A DNA stretch of 64,000 nt from Jackrogersella multiformis (lineage: Eukaryota > Ascomycota > Sordariomycetes > Xylariales > Hypoxylaceae): positions 1,240,001 to 1,304,000 of the forward strand of contig CADCXD010000018.1 in NCBI GenBank assembly GCA_902806575.1, in the 5' to 3' direction. Shown here piece by piece: positions 48,413-59,787 of this stretch. The notes under the pieces were generated by a model. That model was given only the letters and a program-made list of their open reading frames with translations, did no database searches and was not told where the DNA came from. A program made the translations under genes and the position numbers. How positions within the stretch are numbered: the first letter of the stretch is position 1; the number at the start of each line of letters is the position of its first letter.

Positions 48413-48823
48413 ATGAAACGAAAGGCAGGTATGAGTTATGATAGAAACGGCAAGCTGGATTTTTATGCTGTGCTTAGTGTGTCTCGCGATGCTAAAGAAA
48501 CTGAGATCAAATCTGCATTTAGACAATTGAGCTTGAGATATCACCCGGATAGGAAGGCGTTGTCTTACGAAGCCAGCCATGAGAAGTTCATTCAGTTGAG
48601 AGAAGCTTTCGAAACTCTCAGTGATCCGTTTCGCCGACAAATTTACGACACGAAGCTCCCTCCGCAGACACATGAAGAATTCGAGGCACCGCCGCCGCGA
48701 CGCACAAAGCGGCCAAAGACACGGAAAAAAGAGGAAAGATTACAGCGACGCTATTATAGTCCACAATGTATCGCATTGAAAAGAAAGATTATCAAACGTC
48801 GGGGAGCCGCTAGAAAGGCTTAA
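48413..48823 (+). CDS. Small J-domain (DnaJ-like) protein
   Basis: 136 residues in one exon. Residues 15-81 form a J-domain: LDFYAVLSVSRDAKETEIKSA, then FRQLSLRYHPDRKALS with the HPD motif needed to stimulate Hsp70 ATPase, and FIQLREAFETLSDPFRRQIYD. No Gly/Phe region or zinc finger follows; instead there is a basic tail (RRTKRPKTRKKEERLQRRYY, then IKRRGAARKA), so it is a class C J-protein, possibly nuclear or nucleolar. It lies 188 bp right of the retrotransposon, in a clean un-RIP'd stretch. A second ATG six codons downstream is possible. No signal peptide. Short class C J-proteins of this type are often lineage-specific. Confidence 0.85.
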   Translation: MKRKAGMSYDRNGKLDFYAVLSVSRDAKETEIKSAFRQLSLRYHPDRKALSYEASHEKFIQLREAFETLSDPFRRQIYDTKLPPQTHEEFEAPPPRRTKRPKTRKKEERLQRRYYSPQCIALKRKIIKRRGAARKA

Positions 48824-51055
48824 TAACATAAGAAGTTGTACTATCGCTTCCGGTCGTAGTGTTATGATTATTATTAATACTCCGAGGAAGTTGAGGAAAT
48901 CATGAACAACGTGATAAATGACTGGTGGAAACTGGAACCCAAGATTCAAACCGCTCTCTAAGGAGAATCAGTGACAATTACCAATTACTCCGAACTTATT
49001 ATCACTCAACTATTGAAAGCAGGACCACGACTATGACACAGCGTATCAATAATCACCTCGTCAGCTATGATTCATGACAGAGAAATAAAGAAATATGCCA
49101 AAGTACAAATTCTTTCTGGCAGGACAGGTTAGTTACTTACCTATCTAAGTAAGTAAAGAGATATACAACTTCTTATACTGGCATCGTTCCATAAACCGAG
49201 AATACTACTTTACCAAGTCACCATAAGACTGTGTATTTTGTTGTCTAGTAAATACCTATAAATGATAATAGTAATAAGGGGCGCGTAACCTAGGAACCTA
49301 CTCGCTTGCTTTGGATTTAGAAACCTCGAGGCTAGTACTTTACAAAAGAGCGAACTATGGTTGTAAATAACCATGTTTCTATTGAGTAATTCTTAAATAA
49401 ACGATGCTTTGAATTTCTAATAATATCCTTAAATAATTCCATTTGTTCTCCTATCTATTCGTATCCGAAAACTTTGAACGACTACACTAGTATATAAGTG
49501 ACTTGTATCTTGGCTACCGTGCCACTTTACCCTTATAGGTATCTCCTTAGACATTGACCTTAGTTACCTATTAGTGCAACAAATATTTTACGAACCGGTT
49601 GTAAGCGGCGGGCGCGATCTAGCTACGCGTATGATAAGCTTCACAAGTTTTCTAGGCACAGTAAAAGTTAAATGATAACTAGATGATAATTAATCAGATC
49701 TTGTAGTGGCGTCAGGATCAGGGACTTTCGTTTCTTGGCTGGTCGAGATGGGGTAAGCTCTTACATTGACTGGGAACACCCACCTAGGTATCTAAAAGTG
49801 GCTTAAATATTTAGAAATGATTCTTACCTATAAGATCACGAGCTAGGTCGGCCTGATATCCGAAGGGGAAGGAGCAAAGAGGAAAAAATAATCATCGGCC
49901 GAGTATTCTGTCCCAACCTAACCCACGGCCCGTTGTACTATGTAGTAGGGCGGCCGATAGAAGCTGGGGAAGACCTTCTAGAATACCAACATACACGTGA
50001 TTGACAAGGGATATGTTGTTATCGTTGGAAGTTTCGCTTTCATAAGCACTCACCTTACCTAATTTGTATTAGTCCGTGGTAGGTCCTGTTTAAACCCTGT
50101 ATACATCCTGAGATAAACCAATGAGCATGGAATAACGAAGCTTAAACCTTGTCAATAATGGAGAAGGCTACTCCTATCTGGGTGTATTGTGCTGATGCTC
50201 TCATCGGTTAACCTTAATGCTACGTCGCATCGACAATCTCTCTCCAATCCAATCTAACTTGTGGATCAAAGCCATGGAAGGGCCCCCAGGGATTTTCGTT
50301 ATCGTCAGCGACCTACCTAAAATGGCATAATGTCGATGAGATTCCGAGTGCCAATGCGAACCAGAAATCTACTACATAGCACGTACTATGTATGTATATA
50401 CCTACCAGGCCACATGGGAATCCTATGCAGATACTGCTCATACATACCTAGGTAGGTTACTAATCCTGCCGTCATACCATTACTACCTAGGTACCCTTAC
50501 CAACTCCTGCGCACGAGGGATGAATCCGATGGTGTTGGTATGGATGCTATCAAATATATATATATAAGCGTCTTGCGATTGGTTTCATTCGGGGGTTGGC
50601 AGTCTGGGGTCGGTCGGAGGAACTATCTGGATTTGCATTTACCCAATACCAAGGCCCTTGGCGCATTGTGCGTAGACTTTGACAGGCCCTTACATCGTGT
50701 GATCAAGTCTAGAAAGGATAAGGAGCCAGGGAATCGGGTCGCGTCCCCACTGGTCGTGCTGTCGCGAGGTATCTCATCTAGGAAGCTGGGATAGTCAGAA
50801 GAAGAAGAGAGCTGTGCCACTGATAAGCTACAATGATCTAGTGTAGACAAGCCTTGATCCTCGAGCTGAGTGGCTATCCTTCCTCCTTGGCTCGGGTGGC
50901 TGCATGAGAATGTAGTATATATCTATTTAAACGGCCCTTAATATGTCTCATCCACTCCTCGTCCTTTTCTCTTATCTTGGGCGCACGACCCCAAGACGGC
51001 ACACTCGTCCCTCTGTTTCTGAACCTTCTGCTCTTCTACGAAGCAGATTTCCGCA
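48824..51055. other. Intergenic, 2.2 kb
   Basis: No gene supported. A CCGGTTGTAAG word near 49594 also occurs at the start of the un-mutated island at 41712; the similarity stops after about 11 bases. Confidence 0.5.
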
Positions 51056-53568
51056 ATGGGTGAGTAGCCATATCCCATATAGCACTGGTGTCGAGATAAC
51101 AATCGACATCCTATCGAGTGTATATGCGATGTGCTAATCCACCTGTTAGATACCGGCACCACTATTCCTACCGTTGCTGCCCCCGTCAGCGCGGTGCGGT
51201 CCTCCGTAGACGAAAAGGCGCTTAATGAGAAACTCCAACCTAGTTCTTCCGAACTAGGTGTTACTGAAGATGGCCATGAAACTTTCCACGGTCTTATTCT
51301 CCCGACCGAGGAGGAGAAGTCGACCCTAAGGCGCGTGGCCGGCAAGATGCCGTCCACCTGCTACTACCTATGTGCCGTTGAGTTCGCCGAACGAGCCTCT
51401 TACTATGGGTAATTCGCCCTTTTTTAAATCCTAAATCCCATTATTATGTTCAACATCCTGTTAATTAAATGTTATCTATATCTGACATAATCATTCCATT
51501 TAGCTGCAACCAGGTGTACAAGAACTACATTCGTGCTCCCCTCCCCCCCGATGGCCCGGGAACTGGAGCTACTTTACCGGGCTCCGAATACACTGCTGGA
51601 GCGCTTGGCAAAGGTAGCGTGGTTGCTACTGCTATGACAGAGGCGTTCAAATTTTTGGCTTACGCGCTGCCCATCTACTTCGGATGGCTCGCTGATACCA
51701 AATATGGTCGATTCAAGATGATTTGCTGGGGCGTGGCAATCTGTGGTGTAGCTCATGTTATCATGATAATTTCTTCTCTACCACCTGTGCTTCGCTCTGG
51801 CAACGCCATAGGCCCTTTTGCTCTATCTCTCTGGTATGTATGAAAGCTATATGCTAGGTTACTCTTTATCATGTTTCTGTATTTCTGCCTATCTGAATAG
51901 GAAGCTAACATTTGCGCAGTATGTCGTAACGTCTTTCAGCTTCATAGTCATCTCACTTTTCTTTTTATTCCTCCCTGGGTTAAAGGATAACCCCAGAGAC
52001 TGAGGCCGGGTCTTCGTACAACCTACTAATACATAATAGATATGTTGGCCATCGGCGCTGCTCAATTTAAGCCGAACATTTCACCCACTGTGATCGACCA
52101 GAGTCCTCATAAGGTCGCCCACGTTATCACCGAAAAGAATGGCGAGAAAGTTATTGTAGACCCTGAGGAGTCAGTCAATAGTGTTATGTTATGGTTCTGG
52201 TATGTATAGCAATACGTCGTGTCAGAATTTCGAACCTCTGTTTCACGAATTATCCCTTAAATTCTTTTATTCGCAATAACTAACCTTTTTGCAGTAAGTC
52301 AGATGTTCTGAACATATTTCCCTAATTTATTAGAGAAATATGCCAACTCTTTTTAAAGGTTAAGCTTCGAGTACTAATATGAGATGTTTCAACACGCCAG
52401 ATTTACTCATCAACATTGGTGCTTGTTTCGGTATTCCGACAACATATTTGGCTAAGCTCGTAGGCTATTGGGCCGCTTACTTGATTCCCACTATCCTGTA
52501 CCTGATGCTTCCGCCGCTTCTATGGTTTCTAAGCCCCCGACTAGTCAAGCAGCCCCCTGGAGGTTCGGATCTGGGAAATGTGTTCAAAGTTCTCGGCGAC
52601 ATCTTCGCCCACGGCGGTATAAAGAGCATTGGACGGTCGGGTTTCTGGGAAGCCGGAAAGCCGAGCGTGCGCAAAGCCGCTGGAAGCACGAAGGTATACG
52701 AGTATGACGACCAGTTCGTCAACGATGTACGGCGGACCTTCCAAGCCTGCGGTATCTTTCTATTTTCTCCCATCTGGCAGATCAACGATGGCGGTCTTGG
52801 TGCCGCTGCCAACGCCCTTACTGCCGGTATGGATACGAATGGCCTTCCTAACGATCTTCTGGACAACTTGAACTCTGTCTCTATCGTCATAAGTAAGCCT
52901 TAGCTCCCCTATCTTGTATATACACGACAAGGCAGAATATGGCACTAATAATCCGCGTAGTGGTCCCCGTCATGAACCATATCATCTACCCATTCCTTCG
53001 CAAGCGTGGTATCAAGTGGGGTCCTATCTCTCGAATGACCTTTGGCTTTGCGCTTGGTACGGTCGGTTCGGTTGGCTACTCCATTCTGCAGTACTATGTC
53101 TACAAGACTTCACCATGCGGTTGGAATGCGACTACGTGTGCCGAGATCCTTCCCCAGGGCGAGGTCACGGTTTCTAGCATCTCCTACTCCTGGTACGCCA
53201 TACCTGTTATCATCACCGCCATTTCCGAAATTTTCGTGAACGTGACCGCGTATGGTATCGCATACTCTCGGGCTCCCAAAAATATGAAGGGTCTCGTCGC
53301 ATCGCTCAATCTTTTCATGACCGCCATCTCTGCCGCCATTGGTCTCGCCACCGCCCCGGCCATCAGCGACCCTTACCTCATCTGGGCCTTTGCTGGCCCT
53401 ACCATCGCGGGTGCCACGCTCACCGTCATCTTCTGGTTCACGTTTAGGCATATCGACAAGGAGGAGTTCGTCCTTAACACCGATTTCGCCGATATGAAGA
53501 AGGACTCGGACCGCGAGAGCGACGAGGAGAGAGCCCCCCCGCCGAAGACGATCGACGAGAAGTCTTAG
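51056..53568 (+). CDS. PTR2/POT-family proton-coupled peptide transporter
   Basis: 616 residues from exons 51056-51059, 51150-51408, 51504-51832, 52040-52198, 52401-52892 and 52961-53568 (1851 nt, a multiple of three). Family blocks: YYLCAVEFAERASYYG, then CNQVYKNYI, FGWLADTKYGRFK, IGAAQFKPNISPTVIDQSPH, NSVMLWFYLLINIG, FWEAGKPSV, FVNDVRRTFQACGIF, SRMTFGFALG, SEIFVNVTAYGIAYSRAPKN and GLVASLNLF. About twelve membrane helices are expected; it imports di- and tripeptides with H+ at the plasma membrane. The N-terminus (about 70 residues) and C-terminus (ERESDEER-like, acidic) are cytosolic. The first exon is only ATGG. Introns 3 and 4 are twin introns; without them the frame hits stops. The exon 5/6 intron (52893-52960) is canonical. 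Confidence 0.9.
51833..52039 (+). other. [D1,2] spliceosomal twin intron A in the PTR gene
   Basis: The inner intron is 51834-51919 (GTATGT...GCGCAG, branch GCTAAC). After its removal G51833 joins TATGTC at 51920 to give donor GTATGTC for the outer intron, G51833 plus 51920-52039 (branch TACTAAT, acceptor AATAG). The exon join is T (51832) plus AT (52040), a TAT Tyr codon in LSLY-MLAIGAAQF. Single-step splicing 51834-52039 would give TGA. Confidence 0.85.
52199..52400 (+). other. [D1,2] spliceosomal twin intron B in the PTR gene
   Basis: The inner intron is 52200-52294 (GTATGT...TTGCAG, branch ACTAAC). G52199 then joins TAAGTC at 52295 to make donor GTAAGTC; the outer intron is G52199 plus 52295-52400 (branch TACTAAT near 52372, acceptor GCCAG). 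The join T (52198) plus AT (52401) gives the family-conserved Tyr in WFYLLINIG. Single-step splicing would give TGA. Confidence 0.85.
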
Positions 53569-54637
53569 ATTATAGACTAGGGATAGAGTTATAAAGCGCG
53601 AGGTTTGGAGTCTCCTACCGAGGGGATATGACTTGAGGTTGTTAGACATTGTCGCGGGACATTTCACGATGTGTGAATGAACCAAGGAGATAATACCAAT
53701 CCGCAGAAATATATACAATTACGTAAAAGTGCATTGAAGATGAGCTGTGATATTTCCAGAGTGCCTTTTAAATCACTTACCAACACTTGTTTACCAGTTG
53801 TACTGGTAGCTTTATTATCACTGTTCTAATCACATACAATAGTAACGGTAAGTTTAGAGCCTTTTTAATTCAAGGCAAAGATGGTTAATTACAAGCAGAT
53901 ACTAACATTGATAGATGGAGAAATAATTGCTAGTCAAAGCCAATTCCTATGGAAACTAGAAACCAGCTGACGCACCTAGGTAGTTAGGTAAGTATTATTT
54001 TGGAGTCCCCCCTGAGTAATAGAGAGGTTTTAGTAGTACGAGCGCCGTGTGAAATGCTCAGTTTTCTGGCAACCCATGGGTTACTTCTCATAATTGAAAA
54101 GAAACTACCGGGGATTCCATACCTATTTAAAGCCTTCAGACACGCTTTGAATTTGACGACGAGGTCCCAAGTCTCATGCATAAGTTCGCGACTCTTGCTG
54201 ATAGGTAGGTAGGTATCGACGTTGAGATATTCTTGAGTTCTTGGTGCCGCTTAAGGTTTCCATTCTCTGACATATACATTGGCAGTACTTGAGATGGAAG
54301 CTTGGAAAGAAAAAGCAAACAAATACCGTACCCCCGTATTCTAAATATGTATAGATATTAGGTAAAATGACGTTTTCCATTGAAGCTAGTTAATAGAAGC
54401 TGTCGCGCTTTCCTCTCCTACATCACTTCGAAGGCTGTGACGTCCATAAATTATCTAGGTACCTACCTACTTACCTAGATAGTTTTATAGGTGTAGAACT
54501 TTTCTATTATCCGAACTATAAGGGATCCCTCCATCTAGATTCCAACTTCTCTATTCCTCTCTTCTAAACGGGGGTTTTTAGTGTCTTCACATAAGAAACC
54601 ACTCTAATTTGCTCTGTTAAATTTACTCATTAGAATC
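53569..54637. other. Intergenic, 1.07 kb
   Basis: No gene seen; 3' end of the PTR gene and promoter of the next. Confidence 0.5.
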
Positions 54638-56275
54638 ATGTCTTCAAAACCGGGATTCTTGCGACCTGATGAATTGCCCTCTATTCCGTCGTCTATGGAT
54701 CCTATATCTACTAATTCTTCGACGAGTCCGCCCCTAACTAGCGCTATAGCTGCTACAATTCTCCCAGAACGTACTAGGTCCTTAAATATCGACGGCAAGC
54801 TCACATCTGCGAGACATAAACTCGACCTAGGGAGAGGTAGATCGACTTCACCTAGCCGCGCCAATGTGAAGCGGAGAAGATCCGTCGCATCTGCTCCAGG
54901 AGATACTCAAGGTCGCGAGCTGTTAAGGCAAGAAAGCCTAAGTCATGACCCCTTTCTAGACCTTACGTCCCTATAATGCGTATTTTTCCATGGCGTCATC
55001 TCAAGTATTGCACTTGGCTTATTTTCTAATCCAAGCAACAGGGGGAACAGCTCTGTCGCACTTCTTATTAGAGGCACGTCCTGCCCCAATGATGAAGCAG
55101 CGATAAGTTCTCCATCCCAGGAGACTGAGACTCCTAAGCAGAATTCTGTCTCGTACAGCCGATCTAAAAGAAGACGTACACCTCATCCCGACGACAACAA
55201 ATCGCGAAAGCGTCAGAAAGTAGACACTAGAAATAAATTACCCAATAAGCTGGCCGTAAAGAGGACTGAGAAAATCGAGAGACCACTCGGAATTGCCGAG
55301 GGCTCAGGGAGAATAGCCCTGGCGCCCCTGCCCCTTTTCGGGAATGTAGAGCAGAAGGGCAATGGAACGGAAGTGACATATGAGCAAAAAGGCTCATTCA
55401 GGCTGAAGAAGAATCAGAGAAATGATGAATTCCGCTTTCCAAAGCCTCCCAAACATAAAGAACCGCTGTGGCGCCCAGGTGATGGATTCTCGGACGACGA
55501 AGCCAAGCCTGACTTCCCATTTTTTATGACCGGCACACACAGCCAGAGAAGGCCCCGGCCAGTTCCTGGTATAGGAAAACTCCAACTGGAAATTGAGGAT
55601 TCAAACAAAGGGGACCCGCGTGGTTTAGGAATAAGTCGCCCAAAAATCCAACGTTTATCGCAACATGAGATGAAACATCGCCGCGGCGCGACAAAGGACG
55701 TCTGGCCCAACATAGACAACTTCACAGAAGAGTTAGTAGTCAAAAAGGGAAAGCCTGTCGTGCCAGAAAATGAGGATATTATCCCTTCAACCATATGGCC
55801 ACAACCCACCCCAGCACCTCAAGTTAGAGAAACGTTCAAATACGGCCTACCAGCAAGGCGGAAAAGGAGGGATTCAGATTTCGAGAGTTTCGGGCAACGC
55901 CTGGGAAATGGCGGCATGATAAGTTCCACAGGCGATACGGAGCGACAAAGCCGACCGGTTTATCACGCCAGACAGTTGGAACTGGAAAATGACGAAGAGT
56001 ATTGGAACGAAGGAGAGTGTGAAATTGAAGAGGAGGAAATGGATAATGAGGATTTACCGTTGCAGAATAGCCATCCAGACATCAGCGAAGACGGCGAATG
56101 GAATAGTGATCGCGAAGAAGACACGCCTGGCACCACCCTGAGTCGGGATTCGAACACCAGAGATTCGGCCATTTCTATTCCAGACAATATGGGATTTGGA
56201 TTTCAAGAGCCTGGGCAAAACTGTGACGATACTTGGGCGGCACGCGACGTTTGCAGAAGTGCCCCTATTAAGTAG
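54638..56275 (+). CDS. Unknown basic/acidic low-complexity protein with an intron-borne or in-frame stop
   Basis: I do not recognise a family. One reading frame stays open from 54638 to 56275 except for a single TAA at 54974-54976. The most economical model is a 114-bp intron from 54928 (GC donor, AAG|GCAAGA) to 55041 (branch TTCTAATCC, acceptor CAACAG), giving 507 residues with the frame kept. A GT donor at 54966 (GTCCCT) is weaker. The N-terminal part is Ser/Pro-rich with KRRRS. The middle has nuclear-signal-like SKRRRTPHPDDNKSRKRQK. Later come FRFPKPPKHKEPLWRPGDGF and GLPARRKRRDSDFESFG, and a Glu-rich stretch (NEGECEIEEEEMDNEDLP) near the end. It is probably a disordered nuclear protein. 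The downstream end (SAPIK then TAG) is uncertain, and more exons are possible. Confidence 0.6.
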
Positions 56276-56883
56276 TCCTCGAAAGAACTACTAGGACATC
56301 TGCTTACCAAGTTCGAAGGGACGAAGACCTGGTGATCAAAGTAGTGGGATATAACATAATGGCTACAGAAACCTAAGGAAAAGAAGATATATTAGATGGC
56401 AGCTTGCGGAGTTTTCTACAGAGATGCATGTATGTTATATATGTCTCTAGTCCGGTAATTATGTCAAAATTTCAAGGAAATGTGCTCTCAGGGGGGACTG
56501 GGGGACGTTGCGTAAACATGCCACATACATGCTAATATACCTAGGTACTTATAAACTAGCAACCTAGCTCTCTCAATGGCTGATATAGATCTAACTCGAC
56601 AAGATGGCCGCGGTGGGATGCGCGGAAACCAATCGCCACCGAATACCGCCTATGATCACGCACGTGAAGGAAGCTGAACAAATACATTTCTTTTTCTAGA
56701 ATTCGCATTTCCCATCTCCTTTTAACGCCAGCCAGCTCCGGGCCTTATCTGGCCTGTCCCAAGAGAATCTCAGTCGATAGATACCTAGGTACCTAGGTAG
56801 GTGGGCGGCACGACACAGAATCGGCATTGATCACATTTTTTTATTCATATTACCAGTTCATCTCCCATCTTCCATGTTCCGCC
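56276..56883. other. Convergent intergenic region
   Basis: 608 bp between the unknown gene and bub3 (opposite strand). A composite ACCTAGGTACCTAGGTAGGT palindromic array lies at about 56783-56802. Confidence 0.5.
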
Positions 56884-58122
56884 CTACTTCCCCTTGCCCT
56901 TCGGCAGGGCCTCGTTCTCGCCGAGCTCGCGGACGAAGATCTTGGTGCGCTCCTCGCCGCTGTAGTCCTCCATGCCGGTCTCGAAGCCCGGGCACACGCC
57001 GACGGCCAGGTAGCGGCCGTCGGGGCTGAAGGCCAGCGCGGCGACGCTGTCCGCGAACTTCTGGTACACCTTCATGCGGCGCTTGGCCTCGGCGTCCCAG
57101 AGCGCGACGGTGGCGTCGCCGCCGCCCGACGCGAAGGTGCTGCCGTGCACCGGGTGGAAGGCCAGCGCGTTGACGGGGAACACCACGTCTGCCGCGGCGC
57201 CGCCGGACCCGTCGCCCGCCCCCGTCGTCCGGTGGCACTTGAAGGCGTACTTGCGCGCCTGCGACTCCGCGCTCGCGTCGAACCACTCCACCGCCACGCG
57301 CCCCTCGATCGACGACGTGGCGTACCCGGCGTCGGAGGGCATGGCGGCCACGGCGCGGGTCAGGAACTTGAGGGACGACTCGCGCTGCTGCCAGGGCTGG
57401 GGCGGGTCGGCGGACGGCGAGGCCAGGGCGGCGGAGAGGGTGGACAGGTCGTAGATGTGCACGAGCCGCGAGGTCATGGCGACGATCACCTTGGAGGGGC
57501 TGGCGGCCATGGCGTGCGGCTTGCCGGGGAGGGGGATGGCTAGGGGGGGGAGGGCCGGGTTCGACGGGTCGTGGACGTGCAGCGTGCTGTCCCAGGAGGC
57601 GGAGATGAGGAGGGCTGCGACGGGTTAGCATATCCTTGCTTTCGTATCTTTTGCTAGGCACGGATATAAGAAGTTACAGTGTTCTCGGCTGTACACGACC
57701 CTCCTCACGGGGGCGGCGTGCTTGCTCAGGGTGGTCTGGTCGCCGGTCTCGAGGTCGATGCGCCGGACCTGCCAATCCATGCCGGCGCTGAAGGCCTCGC
57801 TGCTGTCCCCGCCGAAACACACGTCCATCACGGGCGCGCGGTTCTCATACGTCTGCAGTAGGGACCCATGGCTGTTCTCGTCGCTGTTCTGGAGTATGTC
57901 GTACAGGTAAATGTTCTTGTCCCAGGAAGCGACCAGCAGCCGTGACGGCGAGTCGGGCGCGAAGGCGAGCGCCGAGATGGCGTCGTTGGGCGGTTGCGCG
58001 AGCTCGAATTGCGTGGCTGGTTAGATGCTTGTTAGATTGATTGATTGATTGCTTCCCGTATGATCAAGTTTCTAAGGATGGTTTGCTTGTTAGGGGACAA
58101 TTGACGTACCTGGTGGTGCCAT
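56884..58122 (-). CDS. bub3: Mitotic checkpoint WD40 protein Bub3
   Basis: 360 residues from exons (minus) 58122-58110 (13 nt), 58016-57678 and 57614-56884. It starts MAPPATQFELAQPPNDAISAL and has the Bub3 propeller blades LLVASWDKNIYLYD, MDVCFGGDSSEAFSAGMDWQ, VVYSREHSLLISASWDSTLH and CPGFETGMEDYS, as well as the diagnostic GYATSSIEGRVAVEWFD and NALAFHPVHGSTFASGGGD. Bub3 brings Bub1 and Mad3/BubR1 to phosphorylated MELT repeats of the kinetochore protein Spc105, sustaining the spindle checkpoint. Residues AFKCHR between blades are typical. The third exon is unusually GC-rich in third positions, so its antisense strand shows long open frames of no meaning. It shares a 447-bp promoter region with gpn2. 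Confidence 0.95.
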
Positions 58123-58569
58123 AATGTTCTGAAGGGTTTCGGGTGGTGGCTTGGAAGAGAATGAAGCTCTACTGTTGGATGCTATGTCTCGTACCTAGGT
58201 AGGTATTGTACATGTACATATCAAGAATCGCTTGCAGTCGGCAAAGTAAATATCAACACTTTAAACTGCTCCACTGTAAATACATACGGGGGTATAGATT
58301 ACCCTACTAGTGTGGTAGTGATAAGAGAGGCCCCATTTTAATTTTCCGCGAAGCCTGGAGCTCGCGGAAAGTGGGATGGAGGGGCAATTGCCATTCAATG
58401 CGCCCAGGTAGCTTCCTGTCATCTAACATTTAATTAATCAACTGACCAGCTTTATTTTGTTTTCACTCTGCAATCATTTTCCTAAACTCTTCACTTCACT
58501 TCAACCAACTTTTATTATTATTCCAAGATTGTTGTCCTTCTGCGCGCAAACATTCCAAGATACGACAAG
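58123..58569. promoter_or_regulatory. Divergent bub3/gpn2 promoter region with an inverted repeat
   Basis: 447 bp between start codons. TTTCCGCGA (58343-58351) and its complement TCGCGGAAA (58362-58370) form a 9-bp perfect inverted repeat with a 10-base spacer. TTTCCGCG resembles the E2F/MBF class of cell-cycle sites, which would suit bub3; this is inference from motif likeness only. Confidence 0.55.
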
Positions 58570-59780
58570 ATGCCTTTCGCACAACTCGTCTTAGGTAGTC
58601 CGGGCTCTGGAAAGAGTACTTATTGCGATGGGAGTAAGTCCATAGCTACCTATTAGCTGTCTCCTGTCTTCTATCTATCTTTCCTAAATATTATATGCCA
58701 CCTAGATGGAGCTTGATTCTAATTATTCGCATAGTGCACCAGTTCATGAGCGCCATAGGGCGCGATTGTTCCGTCGTCAACTTAGACCCAGCCAACGATA
58801 AGACGAACTATCCCTGCGCTCTCGATATCCGTAACTTAATCACCCTTGAAGAGGTCATGAGCGACGACCAACTCGGACCTAACGGTGGGATACTTTACGC
58901 GTTCGAGGAGCTCGAGAACAACATGGAATGGCTCGAGAACGGATTGAAGGAGCTAGGAGACTCGTATATTCTCTTCGATTGTCCTGGTCAGGTTGAGTTA
59001 TACACACACCATAACTCGCTTCGAAACATTTTCTTTAACCTGCAAAAAATGGGCTATCGGGTATGTGCTTCTATTGACGATGTTATCTAGAATCTCTCCA
59101 CTGACGAAACACAGCTTGTAGCATTACATCTCTCCGACAGCTTCTGCCTCACGCAACCTTCCTTATACATATCCAATCTCCTCCTCACCCTCCGGGCGAT
59201 GCTACAGATGGATCTGCCCCACATCAACGTCCTGACGAAGATCGATAAGATCTCATCCTACGACCCGCTGCCTTTCAACCTCGACTATTTCACCGAGGTC
59301 CAGGACTTATCATACCTCTTGGCGTACCTTGAGGAGGAATCGCCTACAATGCGCAGCGATAAGTTCCGTCGTCTCAACGAGGCTGTCGCAAACCTGGTCG
59401 AGAACTTTTCCTTGGTTCGGTTCGAGGTCCTGGCTGTCGAAAATAAAAAGAGCATGATGCAACTTCTGCGGGTCATTGACAGAGCCGGCGGCTACGTGTT
59501 CGGCGGCGCCGAGGGAGCCAACGACACTGTTTGGCAAGTCGCCATGCGTAATGAGGGAGCGTTGATGGAAGTACAAGACATCCAAGAGCGCTGGGTAGAA
59601 TCGAAGGAAGTGTACGACGCTGCGGAGGACCAAGAATGGGAGGAGCAACAAAAGAGGACCGGCGACGACACGGGAGCCACTACGCCAGACTTGATCCCGG
59701 ATGATGACGATGACGAGTTTGATGGGATAGCACCTCCTGTAGGAGATACAGGGGTGAAGGTAGTACGAAAGAACCAATGA
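58570..59780 (+). CDS. gpn2: GPN-loop GTPase 2
   Basis: 351 residues from exons 58570-58633, 58735-59060 and 59115-59780. P-loop GSPGSGKST at residues 9-17, NLDPANDKTNYPCALDIR with the family Asp, the defining Gly-Pro-Asn loop in LGPNGGILYAFEEL, DCPGQVELYTHH (G3) and TKID (G4) are all present. GPN2 (yeast Gpn2) works with Npa3/Gpn1 in assembling and importing RNA polymerases II and III. The C-terminus is an acidic, poorly conserved tail (LIPDDDDDEFDGIAPP). Length is normal. The stop codon is 7 bp from the opposite-strand stop of pop5, so the two mRNAs must overlap at their 3' ends. Confidence 0.96.
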
Positions 59781-59787
59781 TACCCAT

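Noticed and set aside
51820..52402. Frameshifts that would make the peptide transporter a pseudogene
   Set aside because: Both breaks occur at exon ends, show the same one-base discrepancy, and are fully explained by two-step splicing with canonical GT-AG signals; all domains are otherwise intact.
56827..57661. Long open frames on the other strand or other frames of bub3
   Set aside because: They are shadows caused by very GC-rich third positions in bub3; their products are Arg/Gly/Ala/Val-rich without any family resemblance.
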